NCBI RefSeq assembly: GCF_900091725.1
Contig: NZ_FMBW01000043.1
Span: 248,001-312,000 of the forward strand
Source of the DNA: Streptomyces sp. DvalAA-43
GTDB taxonomy: Bacteria; Actinomycetota; Actinomycetes; Streptomycetales; Streptomycetaceae
Reading direction: 5' to 3'
DNA length: 64,000 bases
The notes beneath the pieces are model-generated. The model was not told the origin of the DNA. It did no database searches and worked only from the letters and a program-made list of their open reading frames with translations. Position 1 is the first letter of the stretch, and every line of letters starts with the position of its first letter. A program made the translations under genes and the position numbers. Below are positions 51,225-60,340 of the stretch, one piece after another.

Positions 51225-51860
51225 TCACCCCACGTCCAGGCTGCCCGTGCGGGTCCGCTTGAGTTCAAAGAGGTCCGGGTTCCCGGCGAGCACCCGGAAG
51301 CTGTCGAAGACCCGTCCGGCCTCCTCGCCGCGCGGTGCCGCCCGCAGGACGGGCCCGAACCAGACCGCGCCGTCGACATGGATCGTGGGCGTACCGACGT
51401 AGGCGTCCGCCTCCGGGTCCTTGCCGGCGTCATGGCTGCGGCGCAGCGCCTCGTCGTACGCCTCCGAGTGCGCGGCGGCGGCGAGCGCGGCGGGCAGGCC
51501 GAGCTCCGCCAGGGACCCGGCGATCACCGCGTCGAAGTCCTCGTTCTTGTGCCGGTGGATGCGGTCGCCCATCGCGGTGTAGAGAGCGCGCAGCACCTCG
51601 TCGCCGTGGTCCTGCGCCGCCGCGACCGCGACCCGGACCGGGCCGATCGACCGGTCGACCAGGTCCCGGTACCAGTCGGGGAGTTCATTGCCGATGTTGT
51701 GCAGATACAGACTCATGACGCGGAAGCGGAGGTCGATGTCGCGCCGCTGCTCGACCTCCAGCATCCAGCGGGAGGTGATCCAGGCGAACGGGCAGGCCGG
51801 GTCGAAGTAGAAGTCGACGGCGGTACGGTCCGGTTCCGGGGTTCGTGGTGAGGTGCTCAT
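51225..51860 (-). CDS. DsbA-family oxidoreductase (mycothiol-dependent nitroreductase Rv2466c-like)
   Basis: 211 residues from ATG 51860. Thioredoxin fold with helical insert: VDFYFDPACPFAWITSRWMLEVEQ, FRVMSLYLHN, and VGTPTIHVDGAVWFGPVL with the cis-Pro. The active site is C-P-F-A, one Cys only; the Mycobacterium Rv2466c protein has CPWC. A monothiol mechanism, perhaps with mycothiol, is inferred. Convergent with the sulfate operon end. Confidence 0.82.
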   Translation of the reverse strand: MSTSPRTPEPDRTAVDFYFDPACPFAWITSRWMLEVEQRRDIDLRFRVMSLYLHNIGNELPDWYRDLVDRSIGPVRVAVAAAQDHGDEVLRALYTAMGDRIHRHKNEDFDAVIAGSLAELGLPAALAAAAHSEAYDEALRRSHDAGKDPEADAYVGTPTIHVDGAVWFGPVLRAAPRGEEAGRVFDSFRVLAGNPDLFELKRTRTGSLDVG

Positions 51861-51940
51861 GCGTCGACCCTAGGTGCGGATTGGCATGCGGTCCCGGGCC
51901 ATTCGCCGTCGATTCGACCGGGCCAATCCGGCCCGGGTGA

Positions 51941-51973
51941 GCGGGCGGTGGCATCCCCCGGCCCACCGCCCGC
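51941..51973 (-). terminator. Hairpin terminator after the TIGR03086-type gene
   Basis: GCGGGCGGTGG (51941-51951) pairs perfectly with CCACCGCCCGC (51963-51973) across 11 bases, 22 bases past the minus-strand stop at 51995. Confidence 0.7.
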
Positions 51974-51994
51974 CCCCGTTCCGGCGCTCTGCCC

Positions 51995-52579
51995 TCAGGC
52001 CCCGGTCCAGTGCGGGTCGCGTCCGCTGCGGGCCAGTGCCCGTGTGAAGGCGGAGGCCGACGCGGGCACCGTCACCTCGTCGGCGAAGCCGTCGTACTGC
52101 CGGTAGAGCGCGGCGGTGCTGTCGACGACGCCGAGGACGTAGGCCGCCGCCTCGTCGGAGAGCCGGAACTCCTGGCCGACCGCACGGGCCACGTCCCAGC
52201 CGTGCAGGGCCGTCTCCTCGATGAGCATCGCGGCGATGTCGGCGGCCGGGGAGGCCGAACCCCCGAGGTCGACCTCGCCCTCCCAGACCGCCGGGTCCGA
52301 CCACGCGGCGACCGCGCGGTCCAGCTGCGCCGCGTACTGCTGCGCCCAGTCGGCGTCGGCGGTGAAGTCCCGGGTGGTGAGCTCCTCCGGGAGGTCCTTG
52401 CGCAGGGCACGGTGCTCCAGGCCGTGGGAGGTGTACAGCACCCAGTGGTTGACGAGCCCGCGCACGTCCCAGTCACCGCAGGGCGTGTTCGGTGCGTCGA
52501 GCTGTTCGGCGCCGATGGAGCGGGCGATACGGGCCGCCTCGGCGGCGACTTCGGTCATGTGCGCGTGCTCGGTCTTCAT
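51995..52579 (-). CDS. TIGR03086-type metal-binding protein (DinB/maleylpyruvate isomerase fold)
   Basis: 194 residues from ATG 52579. Four-helix DinB-like protein with the family marks TPCGDWDVRGLVNHWV, ADIAAMLIEETALHGWDVARAVG and a mid-protein DW. Members bind a divalent metal through three His residues (here in NHW and LHGWD and possibly upstream). Some use mycothiol; function otherwise unknown. Nothing links it functionally to neighbours. Confidence 0.83.
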   Translation of the reverse strand: MKTEHAHMTEVAAEAARIARSIGAEQLDAPNTPCGDWDVRGLVNHWVLYTSHGLEHRALRKDLPEELTTRDFTADADWAQQYAAQLDRAVAAWSDPAVWEGEVDLGGSASPAADIAAMLIEETALHGWDVARAVGQEFRLSDEAAAYVLGVVDSTAALYRQYDGFADEVTVPASASAFTRALARSGRDPHWTGA

Positions 52580-52647
52580 GCCTCCCAGTCTGGATCCGGT
52601 CCGGCGGGCGGTATTGAAGAAACGCGACGCCGTCCGGCGTGTCCGGC

Positions 52648-53652
52648 TCAGGACGTCTCGGCGTCGACGAGCGCGACGAGTGCGGCCAGGGACATCGAAC
52701 CGGCTTCCCGGCGCTCGCGCGCGAAGGCGTTCGCGGTGCGGCGGAGCACCTCGTTGACCGGAGTGGGGATCCCGTGGAGGCGGCCGAGCAGCACGATCTC
52801 GCCGTTGAGGAAGTCGGCCTCGATCGTGCCCGTGCCCCGGCTGAGGCTCTGCCAGGACGAACCGCCGCCGCGCGGGGAGCCGTCGAAGGGCTCGAAGCGG
52901 ATCCTCCCGGCGCGTGCCTCCGCCTCCTCCTCCCGGCTCACCGGGTCGATTCCGGCGGCGGCGAGCACCGCCTGCCCCTCGGCGAACGCCCGCTCGAAGA
53001 GCTCGGAGGCGGGCTGTCCGGCGAGCGAGCCGGTGACGGCCTCGATCGCGTTGGCGAGGTTGGAGAGCAGCTTGCCGTACTTCCAGCGCATCACGTCCGG
53101 CACGACGGGGGCGAGCAGCTTCGCCTGCTCCAGGTCGGCGGCGATCAGCCGGGCCGTCCCGTCGGTCCCGGTGGGGTAGCGGCCCAGGTACAGGATGCCG
53201 GTCAGCGGGGTGCCCGCGGCGGCGACCTCGCCGGGTTCGACGAAGGTGGCGGGCAGCCAGACGCACATCCCGTACACCCGGCGGAACCGGCGCAGGGCGA
53301 GCCGTTCGCTCTCCACCCCGTTCTGGGCGCAGACCAGCGGCAGCCGCTCCCCCGCCGTGCCGCCGCCCGCGACGGGCCGGACGCTCCACGCGTCGAGGGC
53401 GGCCGTGCTGTCCTGCGTCTTGACGGCGAGCACGAGGACGTCGTCGGGGGTGAGGTCGATCGCCTCGGGCCGGTCGACGACGGGGAGCCGGTGGACGCGG
53501 GTGCCCTCGGGCGTGACGAGCCGCAGTCCGCCGGTGCGCAGCGCCTCGTACTGGGCGCCGCGCGCCACGAGCACGACCTCGTGGCCGGCCTCCGCCAGAC
53601 GTCCGCCGAGGGCGCCGCCGACGGCACCCGCCCCGATGATGAGGTAACGCAT
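52648..53652 (-). CDS. Ketopantoate reductase-family (PanE/ApbA) protein
   Basis: 334 residues from ATG 53652. NADPH Rossmann motif at the start (IIGAGAVGGALGGRLAEAGHEVVLVARG), LVLAVKTQDS, CAQNGVESE, and the C-terminal domain with the catalytic Lys in RWKYGKLLSNLANAIEA. The family includes 2-dehydropantoate reductase, but several paralogues act on other 2-oxo acids. No pan genes are adjacent, so the pathway is not assigned. Confidence 0.85.
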   Translation of the reverse strand: MRYLIIGAGAVGGALGGRLAEAGHEVVLVARGAQYEALRTGGLRLVTPEGTRVHRLPVVDRPEAIDLTPDDVLVLAVKTQDSTAALDAWSVRPVAGGGTAGERLPLVCAQNGVESERLALRRFRRVYGMCVWLPATFVEPGEVAAAGTPLTGILYLGRYPTGTDGTARLIAADLEQAKLLAPVVPDVMRWKYGKLLSNLANAIEAVTGSLAGQPASELFERAFAEGQAVLAAAGIDPVSREEEAEARAGRIRFEPFDGSPRGGGSSWQSLSRGTGTIEADFLNGEIVLLGRLHGIPTPVNEVLRRTANAFARERREAGSMSLAALVALVDAETS

Positions 53653-53773
53653 CCCGACTCCTGTTCCACGGCCGCGCAGATCGGACATCCGGCCCCTCGC
53701 AGGGGCGTCGGCGTCTCAGCATAGGGTCCGTGGCCACAGCACCGATCGCGGGACAGCCCTTAGTGTTTCCCTC

Positions 53774-54643
53774 ATGTCCTCCCTCTCCCCCCTTCCCGAT
53801 GATGTGTTCCTGCTCGGCGGTGAGCTGCCCGTACGGCGGCTCGGCTACGGCACCGCCCAGCTGACCGGTCCCGGCTACTGGGGTCCGCGCGGTGCCCGGC
53901 AGGATGCCGTGGCCGTGCTGCGGGCCGCCGTCGAACAGGGTGTGACGCTCGTCGACACCGCCGACAACTACGGCCCGGGGCTGGCCGAGGAGCTCGTAGC
54001 CGAGGCGCTCCACCCGTACCGCGAGGATCTGGTGATCGCGACCAAGGGCGGTGTGGTGCGCACCAGTGACAGTGCCTGGCACGTCGCGGGGCGGCCGGAG
54101 CAGCTGCGGGCGATGTGCGAGGCCAGTCTGCGGCGGCTGCGGACGGACCGGATCGACCTCTACCAGCTGCACCGGTTCGACCCGGAGGTGCCGATGGCGG
54201 AGCAGTTGGGCGCGCTGGACGCGCTGCGGCAGGAGGGTAAGATCCGGTACATCGGTCTGGACACCCTCACCGCCGACCAGCTGGAGCAGGCCCTCTCCCT
54301 GACCGGGATCGCCTCGGTGCAGAACCGCTTCAATCTCCTCGACCGTTCGTCGGACGCGGTACTGAAGATGTGCGAGGCCCACGGCCTGGCTTTTCTGCCC
54401 TGGTTCCCGCTGGCCAACGGCGCTCTGACCGGCGACGCCGCTGCGGCGCTCACCGGCATCGCCGACCGGCACGGTGCCACCCGCGGGCAGATCGCCCTCG
54501 CCTGGCTGCTGCACCGTTCCCCCGTGCTGTGCCCGACCCCGGGCACCGGTTCGCCCGCCCATCTCGCGGAGAACCTGGGGGCCCGGGAGATCCGGCTGTC
54601 CGCCGAGGACCTGAGCGGCCTGGAAGCGCTCGCACCCGCGTGA
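53774..54643 (+). CDS. Aldo/keto reductase
   Basis: 289 residues from ATG 53774. (alpha/beta)8 barrel with the tetrad VDTADNYG (Asp, Tyr), IATKGGV (Lys) and YQLHRFD (His). KIRYIGLDTL and the C-terminal PTPGTGSPAHLAENLGA bind the cofactor. NADPH-dependent reduction of carbonyls; substrate unknown. Followed after 13 bases by an ABC ATPase, so probably co-transcribed. Confidence 0.88.
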   Translation: MSSLSPLPDDVFLLGGELPVRRLGYGTAQLTGPGYWGPRGARQDAVAVLRAAVEQGVTLVDTADNYGPGLAEELVAEALHPYREDLVIATKGGVVRTSDSAWHVAGRPEQLRAMCEASLRRLRTDRIDLYQLHRFDPEVPMAEQLGALDALRQEGKIRYIGLDTLTADQLEQALSLTGIASVQNRFNLLDRSSDAVLKMCEAHGLAFLPWFPLANGALTGDAAAALTGIADRHGATRGQIALAWLLHRSPVLCPTPGTGSPAHLAENLGAREIRLSAEDLSGLEALAPA

Positions 54644-54656
54644 AGGAGACTCGCCC

Positions 54657-55541
54657 GTGACCATTCCCCGTACCGCCCCCGCCGTTCCCGCCCCGGCCGC
54701 CGCTCCAGGCCCGGGTGCGGCTTCCGCCCCGGATGCCGTCGAGGCCGCCGTCCCGGTGATCCGGGCCGACGACGTCTCGCTCGTCCGGGACGGCAATGTG
54801 CTGCTCGACTCGGTCTCGCTGACCGTGCGGAGCGGTGAGCACTGGGCGCTGCTCGGTGCCAACGGAGCCGGGAAGAGCACCCTGCTGGGGCTGCTCGGCG
54901 CGGTCACCCACCCGACCCGGGGTTCGGTGGAGGTGCTGGGGCGCACCCTGGGCCGGGTCGATCTGCGGGAGCTGCGGTCGCTGCTCGGGCATGTCAATCC
55001 GCGTCATCCGCTGCGCTCCCCGCTGTCGGTGCGCGAGGTGGTGCTGACCGGTCTGACCAACTCGGTCGAGCCGGTGCCGCGCCGCTCGGTGGACGAGGAG
55101 CAGCGGGGCCGGGCGGAGCGGCTGCTGACGATGCTCGGCATGGGCGGCAAGTCGGGGTCGCGCTGGCCGGCGCTGTCGCAGGGCGAGCGGGGCCGTACGC
55201 TCATCGCCCGCGCCCTGATGCCGCAGCCGCGGCTGCTGCTGCTCGACGAGCCGGCCACCGGTCTCGATCTCGCCGCGCGTGAGCAGCTGCTCGACAGTCT
55301 GGACGTGCTGCGGGAGGAGCATCCGGAGCTGGCGACGGTGCTGGTCACCCACCATCTGGAGGAGCTGCCCGCCTCCACCACGCACGCGCTGCTGCTGCGG
55401 GGCGGCCGGTGCGTGGCCTCGGGCCCGGCGGACGAGGTGCTGACCACGGACCGGGTCAGCGACTGCTTCGGGCATCCGGTGCGGATCTCCCGTACGGACG
55501 GCCGGTGGGCGGCGCGGGCGCAGCGCGTCGCCCGTCGCTGA
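54657..55541 (+). CDS. ABC ATPase without a partner permease (ModF-like)
   Basis: 294 residues from GTG 54657 with GAAGGAGA upstream. A ~35-residue Ala/Pro leader, then Walker A GANGAGKST, LSQGERGRTLIARALM (signature with Q-G-E-R-G), Walker B LLLLDEPATGLD and THH at the H-loop. Similar stand-alone ATPases are related to molybdate ModF and phosphonate-type ATPases. No permease or binding protein is nearby, so the transport role is unproven. Confidence 0.83.
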   Translation: MTIPRTAPAVPAPAAAPGPGAASAPDAVEAAVPVIRADDVSLVRDGNVLLDSVSLTVRSGEHWALLGANGAGKSTLLGLLGAVTHPTRGSVEVLGRTLGRVDLRELRSLLGHVNPRHPLRSPLSVREVVLTGLTNSVEPVPRRSVDEEQRGRAERLLTMLGMGGKSGSRWPALSQGERGRTLIARALMPQPRLLLLDEPATGLDLAAREQLLDSLDVLREEHPELATVLVTHHLEELPASTTHALLLRGGRCVASGPADEVLTTDRVSDCFGHPVRISRTDGRWAARAQRVARR

Positions 55542-55547
55542 CCGGGC

Positions 55548-55943
55548 TCAGCCGTCCGCGCCGGTCCCGGTGTCCTCGGCGGTGCCGAACGGGGTGGCCT
55601 GGTGGAAGTAGAGCAGCCAGCCCGCGTCGGTCAGCCGCCACAGCGAACTGCGGTGGGCGAGGCGCCCCTTCGTCTCGGTGTCGTAGGTGAGGTGGACGAG
55701 GCCGTCGCCGAGCTGGACCCCGGCCATCCGGGACGCGGTCATCGGGCCGGGGCGCGGGGCGTCCTTCGCGGTGAGCGAGGCGGTCATGGTGTCGCGGTCC
55801 CAGACCCGGCCGGTGTAGTCGATCTCGCGGTAGTCGGGGTGCAGCACCTGGGCGAGGAGTCCGGCGGAGGCGCGTACGGCCGGGTCCAGGAGGCGCAGCT
55901 CGCCCTCGACCGCCGCGGCCACGCCGGGGGACGCCCCGGTCAT
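55548..55943 (-). CDS. NTF2-like (DUF4440) family protein
   Basis: 131 residues from ATG 55943, overlapping the stop of the upstream DUF1697 gene (ATGA). Cone-shaped NTF2 fold: VEGELRLLDPAVRASAGLLAQVLHPDYREIDYTGRVWDRDT, then LTYDTETKGRLAHRSSLWRLTDAGWLLYFHQATPF. Members range from steroid isomerase-like enzymes to binding proteins; no assignment here. Confidence 0.83.
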   Translation of the reverse strand: MTGASPGVAAAVEGELRLLDPAVRASAGLLAQVLHPDYREIDYTGRVWDRDTMTASLTAKDAPRPGPMTASRMAGVQLGDGLVHLTYDTETKGRLAHRSSLWRLTDAGWLLYFHQATPFGTAEDTGTGADG

Positions 55944-56515
55944 GCGGGGGCTCCGTCGTGCGTGGTCCCCGTGGGCGCCGTCAGTTCCACCAGTCTGGCC
56001 ACGGTGTTCCAGTTGCGCGAGGTGGCGACGATGTCCTTGGTGACGGAGGACCGGGACAGTGCCTCGGCGAGTCTTGAACGGCCGAGTCCGTCGGGGGCGT
56101 AGAGGTAGAGCGCGCGGTCGCCGAGGCCGAATCCCTCGGGGAGGTAGGCCGTCGGGTCGATCCGGGCGAAGCGCCCGGCGTCGACGGGCCGGTCGTAGTA
56201 CGTGATGTGCAGTTGCTTTCCTTCGAGTTCGGCGGCCGGGAACGGGCAGGCCGCGGCAACTGCCGCCAGGTAGGCGCCGTCCCGGACCAGGCAGGGGACG
56301 GGGAAGCCGAACCGCTGCTCGATGGCCCGCTCCAGTTCGGCGGCGAGGGCGTTCTCGTCGTCCGACGCGCTGCTGAAGACGGCGTTGCCGCTCTGCAGGT
56401 GGGTGCGGACGTCGCCGTGTCCGAGTTCGGTGAGCAGCGCGCGGAGTTCGGCCATCGGGACCCTCTTGTGGCCGCTCACATTGATCCCGCGCAACAGCGC
56501 CGCGTACATCGTCAT
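55940..56515 (-). CDS. DUF1697 family protein
   Basis: 191 residues from ATG 56515. Starts YAALLRGINVSGHKRVPMAELRALLTELG and continues RTHLQSGNAVFSS, the DUF1697 signature; TSRNWNTVARLVEL is the conserved C-terminal block. Function unknown in the whole family; a nucleic-acid-related role has been guessed from fold. Coupled to the NTF2-like gene. Confidence 0.88.
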   Translation of the reverse strand: MTMYAALLRGINVSGHKRVPMAELRALLTELGHGDVRTHLQSGNAVFSSASDDENALAAELERAIEQRFGFPVPCLVRDGAYLAAVAAACPFPAAELEGKQLHITYYDRPVDAGRFARIDPTAYLPEGFGLGDRALYLYAPDGLGRSRLAEALSRSSVTKDIVATSRNWNTVARLVELTAPTGTTHDGAPA

Positions 56516-56547
56516 GGGCACACCATAGGACGGTCTCTTCGCACGGT

Positions 56548-56586
56548 GCGGCCGCCGCGCCCCGTGGGGGAGGGCACGGCGGCCGC
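56548..56586 (-). terminator. Hairpin terminator after the S8 protease gene
   Basis: GCGGCCGCCG (56548-56557) pairs perfectly with CGGCGGCCGC (56577-56586), with a GCCC/GGGC inner stem. It lies 52 bases past the protease stop. Confidence 0.7.
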
Positions 56587-56637
56587 CGGTTCCGTGGTGA
56601 GTGGGCGTCCGCCGCCCGGTCACCGCTGCGGGGTCGG

Positions 56638-57840
56638 TTACTCGACGACCTTCAGCAGCTTGTTCGGTGTGCCCTCGGTCGCGTTGGAGATCGCGTCGGG
56701 GGTGGCCCCGTCGGTGAGTGCCGTGGCGACCTCCTCCGGGGTGGCGTCCGGGTGTCCCGCGAGGTAGACGGCGGCGGCACCGACGACGTGGGGGGTCGCC
56801 ATGGAGGTGCCGGAGATGGTGTTGGAGCCGTCGTCGCTGTCGTTCCAGGACGAGGTGATGTCCGAGCCCGGAGCGTAGATGTCCACGATCGAGCCGTAGT
56901 TGGAGAACGACGACTGCTCGTCGTCCACCGTGGACGAGGCGACCGTGATGGCCTCGGGGACGCGGGCCGGGGAGCTCTCGCTCGCGTCGGAGGAGTCGTT
57001 GCCGGCGGCCACCGCGAAGGTGACGCCGGAGGCGATGGCCTTCTGGACCGCGGCGTCGAGCGCCTCGTCCGCGCCGCCGCCGAGGCTCATGTTGGCGACG
57101 GAGGGGCCCTCGTGGTGCTCGGTGACCCAGTCGATGCCGGCGACGACCTGCTCGGTGGTGCCCGAGCCGGAGTCGTCGAGCACCCGGACGGCGACGATCT
57201 TGGCCTTCTTGGCGACCCCGTAGGTCGCGCCGGCGATGGTGCCCGCCACATGGGTGCCGTGGCCGTTGCCGTCGTCGGCGCTGTCGTCGTTGTCCACGGC
57301 GTCGTAGCCCGAGCTGGCCCGGCCCTCGAACTCGTTGTGCGTGGTGCGGACACCGGTGTCGATGACGTACGCGGTGACGCCCTCGCCCGCGCTGTCCGGG
57401 TAGGTGTACGCGTTGTCGCCGGCCGTCTCGGTCTGGTCGATCCGGTCCAGACCCCAGGACGGCGGGTTCGTCTGGGTCCCGTCGATGTGGAACTTCTTGT
57501 TCTGCACGACCTTGGAGACGGCCGGGTCGGCCGCCAGGCGCTTGGCCTCGGTGAGCGAAAGGCCGCTGGCGGAGAAGCCGTTGATGGCGGAGCTGTAGTT
57601 CCGCTTCAGCGTGCCGCCGTACTCCTTGGCGAGCTTCGACTTGTCGGCCTTCTGGTCCAGCATCACGATGTAGCTGCCGGAGACGGCGTCGGCCGCGTCC
57701 GCGCCGTACACCACGCCCATCGCGGGAGCGGGGGCGGCACCGGCGAGGGAGGTGTTGAGCAGGGTGACTCCGGCGGCCGCGGCCACCGCGGTTATCGCCG
57801 CGGTCAGCTTGATCCGGCGTGCGCGCTTGTGAATTGCCAT
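56638..57840 (-). CDS. Secreted S8 subtilisin-like serine protease (proteinase K group)
   Basis: 400 residues from ATG 57840, GAGGAGA upstream. Signal peptide 1-36 (LAGAAPA), I9 propeptide at about 55-120 (GSYIVMLDQKADKSKLAKEYGG), mature catalytic domain from about 125. Catalytic triad Asp161 (VIDTG), His194 (HGTHVAG) and Ser346 (GTSMATP), oxyanion Asn281 (AAGND). Likely a secreted, calcium-stabilised general protease, self-processed at the propeptide. The promoter region upstream is AT-richer (57950-58000). Confidence 0.92.
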   Translation of the reverse strand: MAIHKRARRIKLTAAITAVAAAAGVTLLNTSLAGAAPAPAMGVVYGADAADAVSGSYIVMLDQKADKSKLAKEYGGTLKRNYSSAINGFSASGLSLTEAKRLAADPAVSKVVQNKKFHIDGTQTNPPSWGLDRIDQTETAGDNAYTYPDSAGEGVTAYVIDTGVRTTHNEFEGRASSGYDAVDNDDSADDGNGHGTHVAGTIAGATYGVAKKAKIVAVRVLDDSGSGTTEQVVAGIDWVTEHHEGPSVANMSLGGGADEALDAAVQKAIASGVTFAVAAGNDSSDASESSPARVPEAITVASSTVDDEQSSFSNYGSIVDIYAPGSDITSSWNDSDDGSNTISGTSMATPHVVGAAAVYLAGHPDATPEEVATALTDGATPDAISNATEGTPNKLLKVVE

Positions 57841-58202
57841 GAAGAGGGGTCTCCTCGTCATTCTTTGTGGGGGGATCGACCCCCGGCCGGAAGATCTCCG
57901 GGGGGCTGGCTCGAAACCCTCGCCGATTGACGCGCCCAGATCAAGACCTTCATGCGGCTGTGACTTACTCAACAAAGTTTCGTAATAAGAAACCGGCCAG
58001 CCGGGCCCAAGTCGGGCACGGTCGCCACGGCGTCCGTCGCTCGCCCCGGGCCCACGGCGCGACCGGCACACTTCGCACACGGGAACGCGAACCCCGCCCG
58101 GCCGTACGGACGGACGGGGCGACGGCTTGTTTCCGTCCCCGTGTTCACAGAGCTCTCACGCGGTGACCACGTTGAGGTCGGTCCCGGGGAGGGGACCGGG
58201 CC
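57841..58202. other. Upstream region of the S8 protease gene
   Basis: 362 bases between the protease start and the sugar-binding protein stop. An AT-richer stretch near 57955-57990 probably holds the protease promoter. CGGTCCC/GGGACCG (58179-58198) is a short hairpin just past the stop of the sugar-binding gene and may end that operon. No gene is supported. Confidence 0.5.
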
Positions 58203-59501
58203 TCAGCGCTGGTAGCGGGCCAGGACCCGGTTGCCGTCCTCGACCAGACGTTTCCTCAGCTCGTCCGCCCCGATCGCTCCGCTGTAGTACTCCTGGAGGG
58301 CGGGCGTGGCGACCTTGTCCTTCCACTCCGGGTAGCCGCGCACCGACTGGGCGGGCGCGGGCCGGAGCGCCTCCGCGAGGGCGACACCGGTCGCCCAGCC
58401 GTTCTCGGCGGTGTGCAGGGACGGATCGGCGAGGGCCGCGGTGCCGGTCGGGAGCATCCAGTCGCCCTTGGCCAGCCGCACCATGTTCGGCGGCCGGAGC
58501 AGGAAGTCGATGAACCGCGCGGCCTCCCTCTTGTGCGGGCTGGCCGCCGAGACGGACAGCGTCTGCGGGCTCACCCCCTGGGCGAGGCCCGCGCTGCCCG
58601 CCGGAGCCGGCAGGACGGTCCACTCGAAGCCCTCGGGGGCCTGCTCGACGACCTGCTGGCGGTACGAGAAGCCCAGCGGCACCATCGCGTACTTGCCGCC
58701 GAAGAATCCGGGGAGGGTGTCGGATCCGCCCATGCCGAGGGTGGTGCGCGCGGCGCTGTGGTCGGTGTTGACCTGGTCGTGGATGGTGCCGGGGACGATC
58801 CGGTCGCCCTCCTCGGCGCGGAGGGTCACCTTGCCGTCGGCGCCCCGGTGGAAGAGGCGGCCGCCGCCGGAGAGGCCGAGGTTGAGGGTGACGGAGACCG
58901 GCTCCTTGAGCGGCCAGGCGACCCCGTATCTCCCCTTGCCGGTCAGCTCCCCGGTGATCCGCCGGAACTCGGCCCAGCTCCAGGGCCGGTCGGGGGTCGG
59001 GATCCGGACCCCCGACTCGTCGAGGATCCTGCTGTTGGCGATCAGGGCGCGGGGTTCCTGGAGGAACGGCACACCGTAGACGCCGTCGTCGAAGGTGGTG
59101 GTGGACCAGCTCTGCCCCGGGATGTCGGCCCTCAGCCGGCCGGGCAGGAGCCCGCGCAGGTCCGCGAGGTAGCCGCCGTAGGCGAAGTCGGCCAGGTCGT
59201 CTGAGGCGTCGTGGATGATGTCCGGCGCCTCGCCGCCCTCGAAAGAGGTGAGCAGCTGGTCGTGGACGGTGTCCCAGCTGCCCTGGACATAACTGACATG
59301 GATGTCCGGATGGGCTTCGTTCCACTCCTCCACCAGTTGCTTGTTGGCGTCGACGGACTCCTTCTGCCAGGCCAGCGACTGGAAGCTGAGCTCGATCCGA
59401 CCGTGGTCGCCCCGGCCGTCGTCGGGCCCCGCGCAGCCGGTGAGCAGCAGGGCCAGCGCGGTGGCCGCCGAGGCCACCACCGTCCTCAGGGAGGCGGGCA
59501 T
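58203..59501 (-). CDS. Sugar ABC transporter substrate-binding lipoprotein
   Basis: 432 residues from ATG 59501, overlapping the preceding permease stop (TGATG). Lipobox LTGC near residue 23. Family 1 solute-binding fold: ELSFQSLAWQKESVDANKQLVEEWNEAHPDIHVSYVQ, GGEAPDIIHDASDDLADFAYGGYLADL and GFFGGKYAMVPLGFSYRQQV. Sugar ligand not identifiable. It is last in the operon, while such genes usually come first. Confidence 0.88.
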   Translation of the reverse strand: MPASLRTVVASAATALALLLTGCAGPDDGRGDHGRIELSFQSLAWQKESVDANKQLVEEWNEAHPDIHVSYVQGSWDTVHDQLLTSFEGGEAPDIIHDASDDLADFAYGGYLADLRGLLPGRLRADIPGQSWSTTTFDDGVYGVPFLQEPRALIANSRILDESGVRIPTPDRPWSWAEFRRITGELTGKGRYGVAWPLKEPVSVTLNLGLSGGGRLFHRGADGKVTLRAEEGDRIVPGTIHDQVNTDHSAARTTLGMGGSDTLPGFFGGKYAMVPLGFSYRQQVVEQAPEGFEWTVLPAPAGSAGLAQGVSPQTLSVSAASPHKREAARFIDFLLRPPNMVRLAKGDWMLPTGTAALADPSLHTAENGWATGVALAEALRPAPAQSVRGYPEWKDKVATPALQEYYSGAIGADELRKRLVEDGNRVLARYQR

Positions 59502-60340
59502 CAGCTCTTCACCGCCCCGGCCAGCATGCCGCCCGTGATCCGCCGCTGGATGATCGCGAAGATCACCAGCGAGGGCAGGGTGGCGAGGAACGCGGCGGCG
59601 GCGAGCGGCCCGAGGTCGGCCGCGCCCTCCGCTCCGATGAAGTGGGTCAGTACGACCGGCAAGGTCTGCTTCTCCGGGGTCTTGAGCAGGACGAGTGCGA
59701 AGAAGAGCTCGTTCCACGCGGTGATGAAGGCGAAGAGCGCGGTGGCGACGATGCCGGGGGCCAGCAGCGGAGCGGTGACCGAGACGAGCGTCCGCAGCCG
59801 GCCCGCCCCGTCGACCGAGGCGGCCTCCTCCAGTTCGGCGGGCACCGCCCGTACGTATCCGACCAGCATCCAGAGCGCGAAGGGCAGCGCCCAGACGGCG
59901 TACACCATGATCAGGCCCCACAGGGTGTTGATCAGATGGAGGTTCTTCAGGATCAGGAAGAGCGGGATGATCAGCAGGACCAGCGGGAACGCCTGGCTGA
60001 TCACGACCCAGCCGGTGGCCGCCGTGGTGAGCCGGGAGCGGCGGCGGGCCATCACGTACGCCAGGGGCGTGGCGACGACGACCGCGATGAGGGCGGCGCA
60101 GAGGGCGGCGGTCAGCGAATTGGCGGCGGCCCGGAGCAGCGGCTGTTCGTCGAAGGCGGTGCGGAAGTTGTCGAGCGTCGGATGGTCGGGGATCCAGGTG
60201 GGGTGCAGGGAGCCCAGTTCCCGCGCGGGTTTGAAGGCGGTGGAGATCAGCCACAGGAACGGGAACGCCAGGAAGACCAGATAGCCGAGGAGCGCGGCGT
60301 ACTGTCCGGCGCGGGCGGTTCCGCCGGTGCGCATGCTCAT
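59501..60340 (-). CDS. Sugar ABC transporter permease (MalG type)
   Basis: 279 residues from ATG 60340 (M-S-M-R), overlapping the other permease's stop (ATGA). Six TM helices; EAA loop PAELEEAASVDGAGRLRTLVSVTAPLLAPG. MalG-like C-terminal end RRITGGMLAGAVKS. Pairs with the permease encoded just upstream and needs a shared MsiK-type ATPase encoded elsewhere, since none is present here. Confidence 0.9.
   Translation of the reverse strand: MSMRTGGTARAGQYAALLGYLVFLAFPFLWLISTAFKPARELGSLHPTWIPDHPTLDNFRTAFDEQPLLRAAANSLTAALCAALIAVVVATPLAYVMARRRSRLTTAATGWVVISQAFPLVLLIIPLFLILKNLHLINTLWGLIMVYAVWALPFALWMLVGYVRAVPAELEEAASVDGAGRLRTLVSVTAPLLAPGIVATALFAFITAWNELFFALVLLKTPEKQTLPVVLTHFIGAEGAADLGPLAAAAFLATLPSLVIFAIIQRRITGGMLAGAVKS

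Noticed and set aside
51995..54997. 1000-codon minus-strand open frame
   Set aside because: Only the last ~194 codons encode a recognisable protein. The rest is antisense to the reductase, aldo/keto reductase and ABC genes and exists because GC-rich DNA lacks stops.
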